Positions 1-7,735 of a stretch of 64,000 bases of DNA are shown here, piece by piece. Origin of the DNA: Streptomyces zagrosensis. GTDB lineage: Bacteria > Actinomycetota > Actinomycetes > Streptomycetales > Streptomycetaceae. Position numbers and translations under genes: made by a program. The notes under the pieces are model-generated. The model was not told the DNA's origin and made no database searches. It saw only the letters and a list, made by a program, of their open reading frames with translations. How positions within the stretch are numbered: the stretch's first letter is position 1; the number at the start of each line of letters is the position of its first letter. Location of the stretch: contig NZ_JACHJL010000011.1 of assembly GCF_014203645.1 (NCBI RefSeq), positions 241,035 to 305,034 of the forward strand, written 5' to 3'.

Positions 1-270
1 CCCTTCGGCGAGGAAAAAGAAGTCGAACAGACCGCGCTCAGCGGTGCGCGCAAGATGAGTGAAAGACGAGAAGTCGATCTGACTGCCGAAGGCGGACTGA
101 CGCGTGGCGCTTCGCTCTGCGGTGGGGCCCGCGCTGCCAGGGCGTGAGACCTGCGGCGCCTGCGGGGTCGGCGGCGCGCTCCATACGGTGGTGTTGTTGA
201 CGCCGGGGAAGTGGGCGGCGAGGTGGATGGCCCTACGGGTGGTACGCGAGGTGCCTGGGCTGTTGCTCAT
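1..270 (-). CDS. LLM-class flavin-dependent monooxygenase, N-terminal part (cut by window edge)
   Basis: Only the first 90 codons are present; the frame runs open off the left edge. The ATG at 270 overlaps the TGA of the preceding gene as ATGA, so the two are translationally coupled. The visible residues include HLAAHFPGVNNTTVW near the N-terminus and FDFFFLAEG at the end. This is the pattern of the NtaA/SnaA/DszA branch of bacterial luciferase-like monooxygenases, which use reduced FMN supplied by a separate reductase to oxidise small organic substrates. Substrate cannot be told from this fragment. It is the third gene of a minus-strand set with another LLM enzyme and an FAD/NAD(P)-binding protein. 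Confidence 0.85.
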   Translation of the reverse strand, partial: MSNSPGTSRTTRRAIHLAAHFPGVNNTTVWSAPPTPQAPQVSRPGSAGPTAERSATRQSAFGSQIDFSSFTHLARTAERGLFDFFFLAEG

Positions 271-1292
271 CGGGCGGAAGCCTCCCTGGCGAGGGCGTAA
301 CGGTTGGTCGGGCGCGGCAGGCCGAGGTGTTCGCGGAGCGTGGCGCCGGGATAGAAGTGCCGTACGAGGCCGCGGTGTTGGAGGACGGGCACCGTGCCGT
401 TGACGAGCAGCCGCAGGTCGCGTTCGGCGTCCCGGGGCCTGAAGTGAAAGCCGTCAGCTGCCCCGTCGGTGTGCCAGGCCGCGACGAGTTCGGCCAGCGC
501 GACGGCGTCGGCCGACGCATCGAGGTCCACCGACAGCGAGGCCAGGACGATCAGCCGGTCGGGTTCCCTGCCCCACGCGCGGGCGCGCTCGCGAAGGTCA
601 GCACGCACGGCGCGGGCCGTGTCCGGGTCCTGGGTGCGCACGAACGCGACATCGGCGTAGCGGGCCGCCGTCTGCCGTGCGTGTGGCGCGGTGGCGTCGA
701 TGGCGGTGACGGGGTGGCCCTGCGGGGGGCGGGGCACGATGGAGGGGCCGCGCACGGAAAAGGTGGCGGTCTCGAAATCGACATAGTGCAGCTTGTCCCG
801 GTCGATAAAGCGGCCAGTTGCTATGTCGCGTATCTCGGCGTCGTCCTCCCAACTGTCGAACAGCCGGGTCACGACGTCCACGACCTCGCCCGCCTCGTGC
901 CACAACTCGTCGATGGGCGCAGCTGGGCGGCGGCCGATGAGTCGGGCGTCGGCCTCGCTGGTGGACACATCGGCGATCCAGCCGCCGCGCCCGCGGCTGA
1001 CCCAGTCCAGCGTGGCGATGGAGGCGGAGAGGTGGAACGGCTCGGTATGGGTCGTGGTGACGGTCGGCAGTAATCCGATGCGTTCGGTTGCGGGCGCCAC
1101 ACTGGCCAGCACCGCCAGGGCATCGAGTCTGCCGACACCGGGTGCGGGTTGACCGAGCGAGTCCTCCAAAGTGATGAAGTCGAAGGCGCCGCGCTCGGCG
1201 AGTTGGGCCCGCTCGGCAAAGGCGGACGCCGAGTATCGCGCGCCGCCGTCAAGGGCGACGGCTAGCCGCAGTGGACGGTTCAAGGGGGGCAT
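267..1292 (-). CDS. LLM-class flavin-dependent oxidoreductase
   Basis: A 341-residue luciferase-like TIM-barrel oxidoreductase. I chose the ATG at 1292, with AAGGAA just upstream and the product beginning MPPLNRPLRLAVALDGG, instead of the longer low-complexity extension that is open to 1433. Visible family features are FDFITLEDSLG early in the barrel, the RIGLLPTVTT strand, and PHARQTAARYADVAF in the second half. It probably oxidises a small substrate with FMNH2; the substrate is unknown. A rare in-frame TTA leucine codon lies at 1071-1073. The stop overlaps the start of the next LLM gene by 4 bp. The pair plus the upstream FAD/NAD(P) protein looks like one catabolic or sulfur-scavenging operon, which is inference from the family only. 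Confidence 0.88.
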   Translation of the reverse strand: MPPLNRPLRLAVALDGGARYSASAFAERAQLAERGAFDFITLEDSLGQPAPGVGRLDALAVLASVAPATERIGLLPTVTTTHTEPFHLSASIATLDWVSRGRGGWIADVSTSEADARLIGRRPAAPIDELWHEAGEVVDVVTRLFDSWEDDAEIRDIATGRFIDRDKLHYVDFETATFSVRGPSIVPRPPQGHPVTAIDATAPHARQTAARYADVAFVRTQDPDTARAVRADLRERARAWGREPDRLIVLASLSVDLDASADAVALAELVAAWHTDGAADGFHFRPRDAERDLRLLVNGTVPVLQHRGLVRHFYPGATLREHLGLPRPTNRYALAREASAR

Positions 1293-1487
1293 GGGGTTCC
1301 TTACGGTCCGGGGGTTCCTTGGATCGGACGGGTGGTCGTACGGATGGTCGTACGGGGCCCGTTCGGGCCCTCCAGGGCGCGCGGCGGCCACGGGGCCGGA
1401 AGACCCGGAGTGCGCCCCTCGTGCGGTTGCCAATCGGTCGAGCCAGGACCGATCAGGCGGGGCCGCGATCGACGACGCCGCGTTGCC

Positions 1488-3581
1488 CTAGGCGCTCAGC
1501 CGCGCGGGACAGGCACCTTGGGTGAGGAGTTCGAGCAGGGCCCGGGCCACCGCGTCGTTTTGCCGCACGGCGGGCGCGCCGGTCCCCGGCCGGGCGAAGG
1601 CGGTCGCCACCCGGGTGTCGGTGTGCGCCCCGATCGCGAAGCGACGCGGGTGCGGGCGCCCGGTGCGGTCGAGCACGCGGGCGTCGTCGGGGTGCACGGC
1701 GAGCAGCCCGCCTGCGGTCGCCCGCACCCCGTCCGGGTCGTCCTCGTACAGCGCGCGCAGCAGCCGGTCCCGGGAACGGGCCACCGAGGGGTTCGGCAGC
1801 CTGGCCTCGACGAGCGCGGTCGCTTGGACGGTGTGCCCGGGTACGGAGTCGCTGGCGGCTGTGAATACGCCGCGCGCCGGGTCGGCGGTGACGGTCATCT
1901 CGGCACCGATGAAGCGCACGACCCCGGCCCGGGACAGCGCGAGCAACTGTCTCAACCGGGGCCCGGGCGGGCCCGAGGCGACATAGCTGAAGAAGCCGTG
2001 CCACCACGGGCCGATGTCGCCCAGCCGGGCCACCTGCCCGTACAGCGAGAGCAGCCCGAGGAAGACGGCGAGATCGGGACTGTGCTCGGGGTCGTGATGG
2101 CGCGCTAGGTCGGCGGTGATGTAGCGGCGCAACTCGTCCTGTAACGCCTCGGTCGAGGGGAAGGTCAGCTCGGTCAGCGGCCGGTCCAGCGCGACGAGGT
2201 CGATCCGGTCTGCGGGGTCGGGCACGGTGGCCGCCACCAAGGCGGCAAGCTCCTCGCTACCCGGCTCGCAGGCGGCGTACTTCTCTTCGAAGTCCTGCCA
2301 ACTCGCGCGGGTGCGCCCCGGGTGAGCGGTGAACAGCCGGTGGTAGTGCGCGTATCCCAGTTCCTTTTGGCACAGCGGCCACACCTCGCGTGCGAAGTCC
2401 ACCGGACCTGGGCGCCGTAGCAGCTCCGCCACCTGCGGCGGCCCGAAGAACCGGGGTAGCGGCGGCAGTTCGCCGTGCCAGTCGTAGCCGATCTTTGAGT
2501 GGTACGGGACGCCTCGTCGCGATCCGACATAGAGCACCGGCTCCCGGCCGGAGGGTCGGTAGACCAACTCCGGGCCGCCACCGGGACCGCCACCGGGACC
2601 GTCGCCGGACGCGCCGGCCGCACCGGCCGCCCCTGCCGCATCGGCGTAGGTCCCGCCCCGACCCTCGGTCAGCAACACCATCAGATCGATGAAGGCCAGT
2701 CCGAAGCCGCGCACCAGCACCGGTTCACCGGGGTGCAGCGCCTGTAGGTCGCTGTCCGCGGTGTACTCGGGCGGCAGATAGGTCAGCCCGTGGTGCGCTG
2801 CGAAGTGGGCCAACTCGGTTTGTGCCGGGTCGGTCTCGGCATCGAGATGGCCCAGGGCGAGCACCACCGCATCGGCGACCAGCGGCAGCTCACGGCCCTC
2901 CAGCCACACCCGTTGTGACGCCTCACGCGGCCCGGCTACCCGTACCGCGCGCCGCCGGTGCACCCGCAGTTCGACACCGGGCGGCAGGGCGGCCACCGCA
3001 CGCTCGTACACCCAGCCCAGGTACGCACTTTGCAGCCGCCGGGTCGCGAACGTACGGCCCGTCAAGGCCGCCACTTCATCCGCTAGTTCGCGGGCGAGTG
3101 GCACGTTCAGCCGGCCCGCGCGGATCTCCTGGGCCCACTCGGCGAGCGAGGGCCCGGCGTACGGCGGCCCGTCCCGCGCGGCGTCCCAGCCTCGGCTTCC
3201 GTCGTCGAAGACGGACACGTCCGCCGCCATCGAGTTCATCCACAGCAGTGACGACTGCTCCGGCCGCCAGACCCGCCCACCGCCCGGCGGATGCGGGTCG
3301 ATGAGATGCACGAGGAGACGGCTGTCTCGCCGCGGCGCGAAACGACTGCCCTGCGTTGAGGGCGCGGGCGGGGCGCCGTCCGGCGCAGCCGCCGCGACGG
3401 CGCCGCCGTGCGGGGATGCGCCGACGTGCGGGGGTATGAGGCCGCCAACTGGCGGCAGTTCGGTTGCGCGAGCGGCGATCCTGGCGATCAGACCTACGGC
3501 GCGCGGGCCCGCACCGACGATCGCGATGGCGGGCGGGCGGGGGCGGCGGGGAAGAGGGGAACTGTTCGGTGACACGGACAT
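1488..3581 (-). CDS. FAD/NAD(P)-binding protein (NAD_binding_9-type oxidoreductase)
   Basis: A 697-residue protein. The Rossmann nucleotide-binding motif is near the N-terminus (AIVGAGPRAVG, about residues 20-30), followed by LVHLIDPHPPGGGRVW, typical of the FAD-NAD(P)-binding family related to hydroxyacylglutathione or lysine-hydroxylase-like flavoproteins. The start is ATG 3581, with CGGAG 7 nt upstream; the longer frame to 3650 lacks such support. A Gly/Ala/Pro-rich insertion (about residues 320-350) interrupts the domain and is probably a disordered loop. A TTA codon lies at 2142-2144. It sits upstream of and in line with two LLM monooxygenases, about 195 bp before the first. It could be their redox partner or an independent amine oxidase; the sequence does not decide. 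Confidence 0.82.
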   Translation of the reverse strand: MSVSPNSSPLPRRPRPPAIAIVGAGPRAVGLIARIAARATELPPVGGLIPPHVGASPHGGAVAAAAPDGAPPAPSTQGSRFAPRRDSRLLVHLIDPHPPGGGRVWRPEQSSLLWMNSMAADVSVFDDGSRGWDAARDGPPYAGPSLAEWAQEIRAGRLNVPLARELADEVAALTGRTFATRRLQSAYLGWVYERAVAALPPGVELRVHRRRAVRVAGPREASQRVWLEGRELPLVADAVVLALGHLDAETDPAQTELAHFAAHHGLTYLPPEYTADSDLQALHPGEPVLVRGFGLAFIDLMVLLTEGRGGTYADAAGAAGAAGASGDGPGGGPGGGPELVYRPSGREPVLYVGSRRGVPYHSKIGYDWHGELPPLPRFFGPPQVAELLRRPGPVDFAREVWPLCQKELGYAHYHRLFTAHPGRTRASWQDFEEKYAACEPGSEELAALVAATVPDPADRIDLVALDRPLTELTFPSTEALQDELRRYITADLARHHDPEHSPDLAVFLGLLSLYGQVARLGDIGPWWHGFFSYVASGPPGPRLRQLLALSRAGVVRFIGAEMTVTADPARGVFTAASDSVPGHTVQATALVEARLPNPSVARSRDRLLRALYEDDPDGVRATAGGLLAVHPDDARVLDRTGRPHPRRFAIGAHTDTRVATAFARPGTGAPAVRQNDAVARALLELLTQGACPARLSA

Positions 3582-4218
3582 GCGAAGACTCCGTGGGTGC
3601 TCGGTTCGAGCACGCGTCCAGTCCACACATGCGGTCGCGCCCCTCAGCACGGCCGGACTGTGAGGCTATGCGCTGGCCACGGCGTTCTGTCAAGGCTGTC
3701 CGTACTGTGAACAGCGCGTCTCACCGCGGTTGACGGGAAAACGGAAGACTGCTCCACTTGGCCTATGCACTCAGGGCAGCGTCTGGTCACCCGCGACCAC
3801 ATCGACTTCGGTCGGGTGTGGTCGTGTTCCTGTTCGGGCTGACCGCTGCTCCACGCGTCTGAGCGCCCGCCCGCAAGGGCTAGGCCGCGCTCGCGCCCCG
3901 CAATGTCAGCAGTTCGCGGCCCCAGCCTCGCGCGGGCCTCGCGTCCCGCATCCGCGTATCCAGCACGCGTCCGCACACCGTAAACGCTCGGCCCTCCCCT
4001 CGCTCAGCTCGCGCCTCATCCCGATCCGCACGCTTGCTTGACTGCGCGTCATCGCCCCAGCCCCCATGGCCTTCTCGTAAGGCACTGCATGACCGTCACC
4101 TCATGGCGCGGCTGGCGCGTTGACCGCGCAGCACACCGCCCGCGCTGAACCACCGGTCTTCCTACGGCCAACAGGTTTAGCGCGGGAGCACACCGCCCGC
4201 CATGGGCAGTGGGGTCTA
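3582..4218. other. Intergenic region without recognisable gene
   Basis: About 640 bp between the start of the FAD/NAD(P) gene and the end of the DUF5685 gene, both on the minus strand. The open frames here have no recognisable protein features. A 14-bp direct repeat (AGCACACCGCCCGC) occurs near 4130 and again near 4188. The minus-strand promoter of the FAD/NAD(P) gene must lie at its left end. Confidence 0.5.
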
Positions 4219-5580
4219 TCAGCAGCTACATCCGCAGTCACAACCCCCGCACCCGTCGCAACAGTCGCAACCCTCACAACAATCACAACAGTCGCACTTG
4301 TGGCACCAACCGCCGCGCTTATCGCCGGTCCACGGGTCGTGGTAGTCCTCGCGGCAGCAGATCTGGCACGTACAACACAGCCCGAGCCAGACCGCACACC
4401 CCGGGATCAGGCTGCGCCGACGTGGCGGCCGGCCGGGGTCGCCATGCCCATCACCACCGCCACCGCCTCCGCCACCGAACCAGTCCCCATCGGAGCCACC
4501 GTGCCCGGGCCCCGGGTGCAGCGGCTGGGACGGCTGGGGCGGCGCACCCGTGACGCCTCGGGGTGCGTTCATATGCCCGTACGGCAGGGCGCCGGGCTGC
4601 ACCGACTGGCCCGGGCCGCCCTGCCCAGCCTGGCCTCCATGCGGATGCCCGTACGGCGACTGGGCACCGGGCCCCGCGTGGTGCTGGGCTCGCGACTGCT
4701 GGTCCAACTGGTGCGAACAGGTGGGGCCGAACGCCCGGTCCACGGCGTGCCGCAACTCGTGCGCCAACAGCACATGCGCCAGCCTGCCATCGGCAAAACG
4801 CACCTCCCGCAGCGCCAGCCGTACGCCCCGTACCGCGTCCTCACACAATCGCCGCGCCTCGGCGACCGAAGCGCCCGTCGCACGGAGCGGGTTCCAGGCG
4901 CCGGTCCGCGCATCCTTGTCCAGGTCCTCGACCGCGTCCAGCAGGTGCGCCAGGCGCCCGAACAATCGCCCCGCCTCAGCGAGCGGCGCCCGGTTTTCCG
5001 GTCGCCCGGCCAACTGCGCGGTGTGCGCGAAGGCAGCGGCGGTCGCCGTCTCGGTCGGCTCGGTGATGGCCAGCAGCGGAGTGCCCCACACCGCCAGCTC
5101 CTCGATGCCGGCCTGCCGATCCACCGCTTGCACCAACACGGCCGTATCGAAGCCCAGGTCAGCCCCGGTATGCGCGCCGGCACGGTCCCACCGGGTGGCG
5201 ACCCGGCGGGCGGCAGCAGCCACCGGGCGGCGGGCCAGTGCACCATCGCGGTCCGCGATGTGGTCTCGGACCTTCGCCGACGCGAGGACGAGTGACACGG
5301 CCGCCGCGAGCCTGGCGCCCTCGCCGCGCGCCACGGGCGCGGTGCGCATGCCGCGCAGCGGGCAGGGCCCGGCGGTGCGCCGCCGAGCCGCACGGTCCGC
5401 ATCGCGTGTCTGAGCCTCCACGAGGACCGAGATGATCAAGCCGTCGTAGTTGGTGGCCACCCGGGCGAACTGACCGTGATCGGCGCGGAGCGCGAGACAC
5501 AGCCCGCACAGGTGTGCCATCCAGTCCGCGTGCAGACCAACAGACAAGCGATGCCGACACGGTCGGACAATCCCAAACAA
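4219..5580 (-). CDS. DUF5685 family protein with a cysteine-rich C-terminal tail
   Basis: About 453 residues from a TTG at 5580, giving the family-typical start FGIVRPCRHRL. A GTG at 5616 would add 12 residues but has no ribosome binding site. GGGGGAG sits only 2 nt before the TTG, so the start is not settled. The body (about residues 1-290) has CGLCLALRADHG, a cysteine motif conserved in this family, and HVLLAHELRHAVDRAFG, which resembles a metallopeptidase-like helix (HELRH) though the function is not established. A Gly/Pro/His-rich linker follows, then a tail of about 60 residues with about 20 cysteines in CDCC/CEGC-type clusters. Such a tail could bind zinc or copper (inference). The function of the family is unknown to me. 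Confidence 0.75.
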   Translation of the reverse strand: MFGIVRPCRHRLSVGLHADWMAHLCGLCLALRADHGQFARVATNYDGLIISVLVEAQTRDADRAARRRTAGPCPLRGMRTAPVARGEGARLAAAVSLVLASAKVRDHIADRDGALARRPVAAAARRVATRWDRAGAHTGADLGFDTAVLVQAVDRQAGIEELAVWGTPLLAITEPTETATAAAFAHTAQLAGRPENRAPLAEAGRLFGRLAHLLDAVEDLDKDARTGAWNPLRATGASVAEARRLCEDAVRGVRLALREVRFADGRLAHVLLAHELRHAVDRAFGPTCSHQLDQQSRAQHHAGPGAQSPYGHPHGGQAGQGGPGQSVQPGALPYGHMNAPRGVTGAPPQPSQPLHPGPGHGGSDGDWFGGGGGGGGDGHGDPGRPPRRRSLIPGCAVWLGLCCTCQICCREDYHDPWTGDKRGGWCHKCDCCDCCEGCDCCDGCGGCDCGCSC

Positions 5581-5811
5581 AGCTCCCCCATTCCCCCGTA
5601 CGCCGCGTGGCGTCACTCATTTAGCCCGGCGAGTCTAACTAGCATGCCGTCAGGCTCTTTGGGCAGGAGGAACTCTGATTCACCGCCACGCGTTGTGCAC
5701 CAGTACCGTCACGAATCCCCTGTGCGGCTGCAATCCGCTTGGCACATCATCCGCATCATGGCCGACGATAGAGGAGCGGACAGTACCCGCCGCATGTGAG
5801 AGGAGGCGTCC

Positions 5812-6246
5812 ATGGGATCGGTGCGCAAGGCGAGTGCTTGGCTAGGCCTCGTTGACGACGGCGATGATGAGCGCTACTACGACGACGACTACTCCGAGGG
5901 ACCCGAGCCTGGTGACGGCTGGGTGACCGACCCGCGGGTGCGGGTCACCGACCAGGCTGCGCAGGAGCAGGGCTCCCGCATCGCGACAATCACCCCCGAC
6001 GGTTTCCGTGATGCCCGCGGCATCGGCGAATTGTTCCGTGAGGGCGTTCCGGTGATCGTGAACCTCACCACGATGGAGCCCGCCGACGCCAAGCGCGTGG
6101 TCGATTTCGCGGCCGGACTCACGTTCGGCCTGCGGGGTTCCATCGAGCGGGTCGCCACCCGCGTGTTCCTGCTGACGCCGCCCGACTACCAGATCGTCAG
6201 CGGCGATGCGGGCCGCGCGGCGCGCGGCTTCTTCAACCAGAGCTGA
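5812..6246 (+). CDS. SepF-like cell division protein (SepF paralogue)
   Basis: A 144-residue protein with the SepF domain at about residues 55-140: IATITPDGFRDARGIGELFREG, then VIVNLTTMEPADAKRVVDFAAG, and the closing VFLLTPPDYQIVSGD. An acidic linker (DDGDDERYYDDDYSEG) separates an N-terminal amphipathic helix (MGSVRKASAWLGLVDD), expected to bind the membrane. AGAGGAGG lies 5 nt before the ATG. SepF anchors FtsZ to the membrane. Streptomyces carry SepF in the dcw cluster plus extra SepF-like proteins (SflA/SflB). This copy is away from ftsZ and is therefore a paralogue, probably of the Sfl type that influences FtsZ placement during sporulation. It is followed at once by a strong hairpin terminator. 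Confidence 0.9.
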   Translation: MGSVRKASAWLGLVDDGDDERYYDDDYSEGPEPGDGWVTDPRVRVTDQAAQEQGSRIATITPDGFRDARGIGELFREGVPVIVNLTTMEPADAKRVVDFAAGLTFGLRGSIERVATRVFLLTPPDYQIVSGDAGRAARGFFNQS

Positions 6247-6247
6247 A

Positions 6248-6285
6248 CCCGGCGGCGTGCGCGCTTGTCAGCGCACGCCGCCGGG
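6248..6285. terminator. Bidirectional hairpin terminator
   Basis: A perfect 15-bp GC-rich inverted repeat (arms 6248-6262 and 6271-6285, 8-nt loop) starts 1 nt after the TGA of the SepF-like gene. It lies before the 3' end of the convergent acyl-CoA dehydrogenase. There is no T tract, as is common in Streptomyces. Confidence 0.8.
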
Positions 6286-6329
6286 CGACGCCCCGGCGCT
6301 GAGGGGTCAGCCCCGCGCTCGTGGGCCTG

Positions 6330-7517
6330 TCATCGAAACGCGTCGAGTCCGGTGAGCGCCTTCCCCAGCACGAGCTGGTGCATCTCCACGGTGCCCTCAT
6401 AGGTGAGCACGGACTCCAAATTCGTGGCGTGCCGCATCACCGGATACTCCAGCGAGATGCCGTTCGCGCCAAGGATGGTCCGGGCCGTACGGCAGATTTC
6501 GATCGCCTCTCGTACGTTGTTGAGCTTGCCGAAGCTGATCTGCTCGGCCCGCAGCCGCCCGGCGTCCATTCGGCGGCCGAGATGGTGCGCCAGGAGCACC
6601 CCCTTGTGCAGCTCCACCGCCATGTCGGCCAGCTTGGCCTGGGTGAGCTGGAAGCCGCCGATGGGCTTGCCGAACTGCTCGCGGGTCTTGGCGTAGTCCA
6701 AGGCGGCGTGGAAAGAGGAGCGCGCGGCACCCATCGAGCCCCAGACGATGCCGTACCGCGCATGGCTGAGGCAGCTCAGTGGCCCGCGCAGACCAGTGAC
6801 CTCCGGCAGTACGGCATCGGCCGGCAGCCGCACCTGGTCGAGGACGAGTTCGCTGGTGACCGATGCACGCAAGGACCACTTGTGGTGGATCTCGGGGGCG
6901 GAGAAACCCGGGGAGCTCGTTGGTACGACGAAGCCGCGGATGCCCTCGTCGGTCTGAGCCCATACGACGGCCACGGCGGCCACCGAACCATTGGTGATCC
7001 ACATCTTGCGCCCGGTCAGCACCCAGTCCGTACCTTCCCGCTTCGCGGTGGTGCGCATGCCCGCGGGGTCGGAGCCGTGGTCGGGCTCGGTCAGGCCGAA
7101 GCAGCCGATCGCCTCGCCCGCGGCCATCGAAGGCAGCCAGCGCTGCTTTTGCTCTTCGGAGCCGTACCGATGGATGGCGTACATGGCCAGCGAGCCCTGA
7201 ACCGAGACCAGCGAGCGGATGCCGGAGTCGGCGGCCTCAAGCTCCAAGCAGGCCAGGCCGTACTGGACGGAGCTGGCGCCGGCGCAGCCGTAGCCGTCGA
7301 GCGACATGCCAAGGGCACCGATCGCACCCAGTTCCCTGGCCAGTGCGCGGATGTCGGGGATCTCGCCCCGCTCGTACCAGTCGGCGATGTGCGGCAGGAC
7401 CCGGTCAGCGGCCCACTGCCGGACGGTGTCTCGCACCGCCAATTCCTCGGGATCGAGGAGGTCGTCGATGCCCAGTGGGTCGGTCGGATCGAACGGCGGC
7501 AAGGTGCGCGCGGACAT
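6330..7517 (-). CDS. Acyl-CoA dehydrogenase, glutaryl-CoA dehydrogenase-like
   Basis: A 395-residue flavoprotein of normal family length. Family motifs include CFGLTEPDHGSDPAGM (FAD and substrate contacts), KMWITNGSVA, and YAKTREQFGKPIGGFQ. The C-terminal part ARTILGANGISLEYPVMRH, then YEGTVEMHQLVLGKALTG, resembles glutaryl-CoA dehydrogenases, with the catalytic base expected at the Glu of YEGT. It would oxidise an acyl-CoA to the enoyl-CoA (with decarboxylation if glutaryl-CoA is the substrate), passing electrons to ETF. ATG 7517 is preceded by GGAGG at 9 nt; the frame extends further upstream but that part is unsupported. It stands alone, 218 bp from the upstream MFS gene. Confidence 0.9.
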   Translation of the reverse strand: MSARTLPPFDPTDPLGIDDLLDPEELAVRDTVRQWAADRVLPHIADWYERGEIPDIRALARELGAIGALGMSLDGYGCAGASSVQYGLACLELEAADSGIRSLVSVQGSLAMYAIHRYGSEEQKQRWLPSMAAGEAIGCFGLTEPDHGSDPAGMRTTAKREGTDWVLTGRKMWITNGSVAAVAVVWAQTDEGIRGFVVPTSSPGFSAPEIHHKWSLRASVTSELVLDQVRLPADAVLPEVTGLRGPLSCLSHARYGIVWGSMGAARSSFHAALDYAKTREQFGKPIGGFQLTQAKLADMAVELHKGVLLAHHLGRRMDAGRLRAEQISFGKLNNVREAIEICRTARTILGANGISLEYPVMRHATNLESVLTYEGTVEMHQLVLGKALTGLDAFR

Positions 7518-7735
7518 GAAAACAGCCTCCGGCTCGGGTGCGGGTCTGTGTCCGGGTCCGGCGGCCAGGGCCCGTACCGCCTCGGCGACCGGGGTGATCA
7601 TCCCGTCACATCTGACGCTACTTCCGGGTAAGAGATGGCGTCCAGCCCCCGCGGCCACCGATACTGCGGCCCCGCCGGTCACCGGGGCGCGGCGCCCCAA
7701 CGCGGTGGTGGGGGCAGCGGTGGATGAGCGACACG

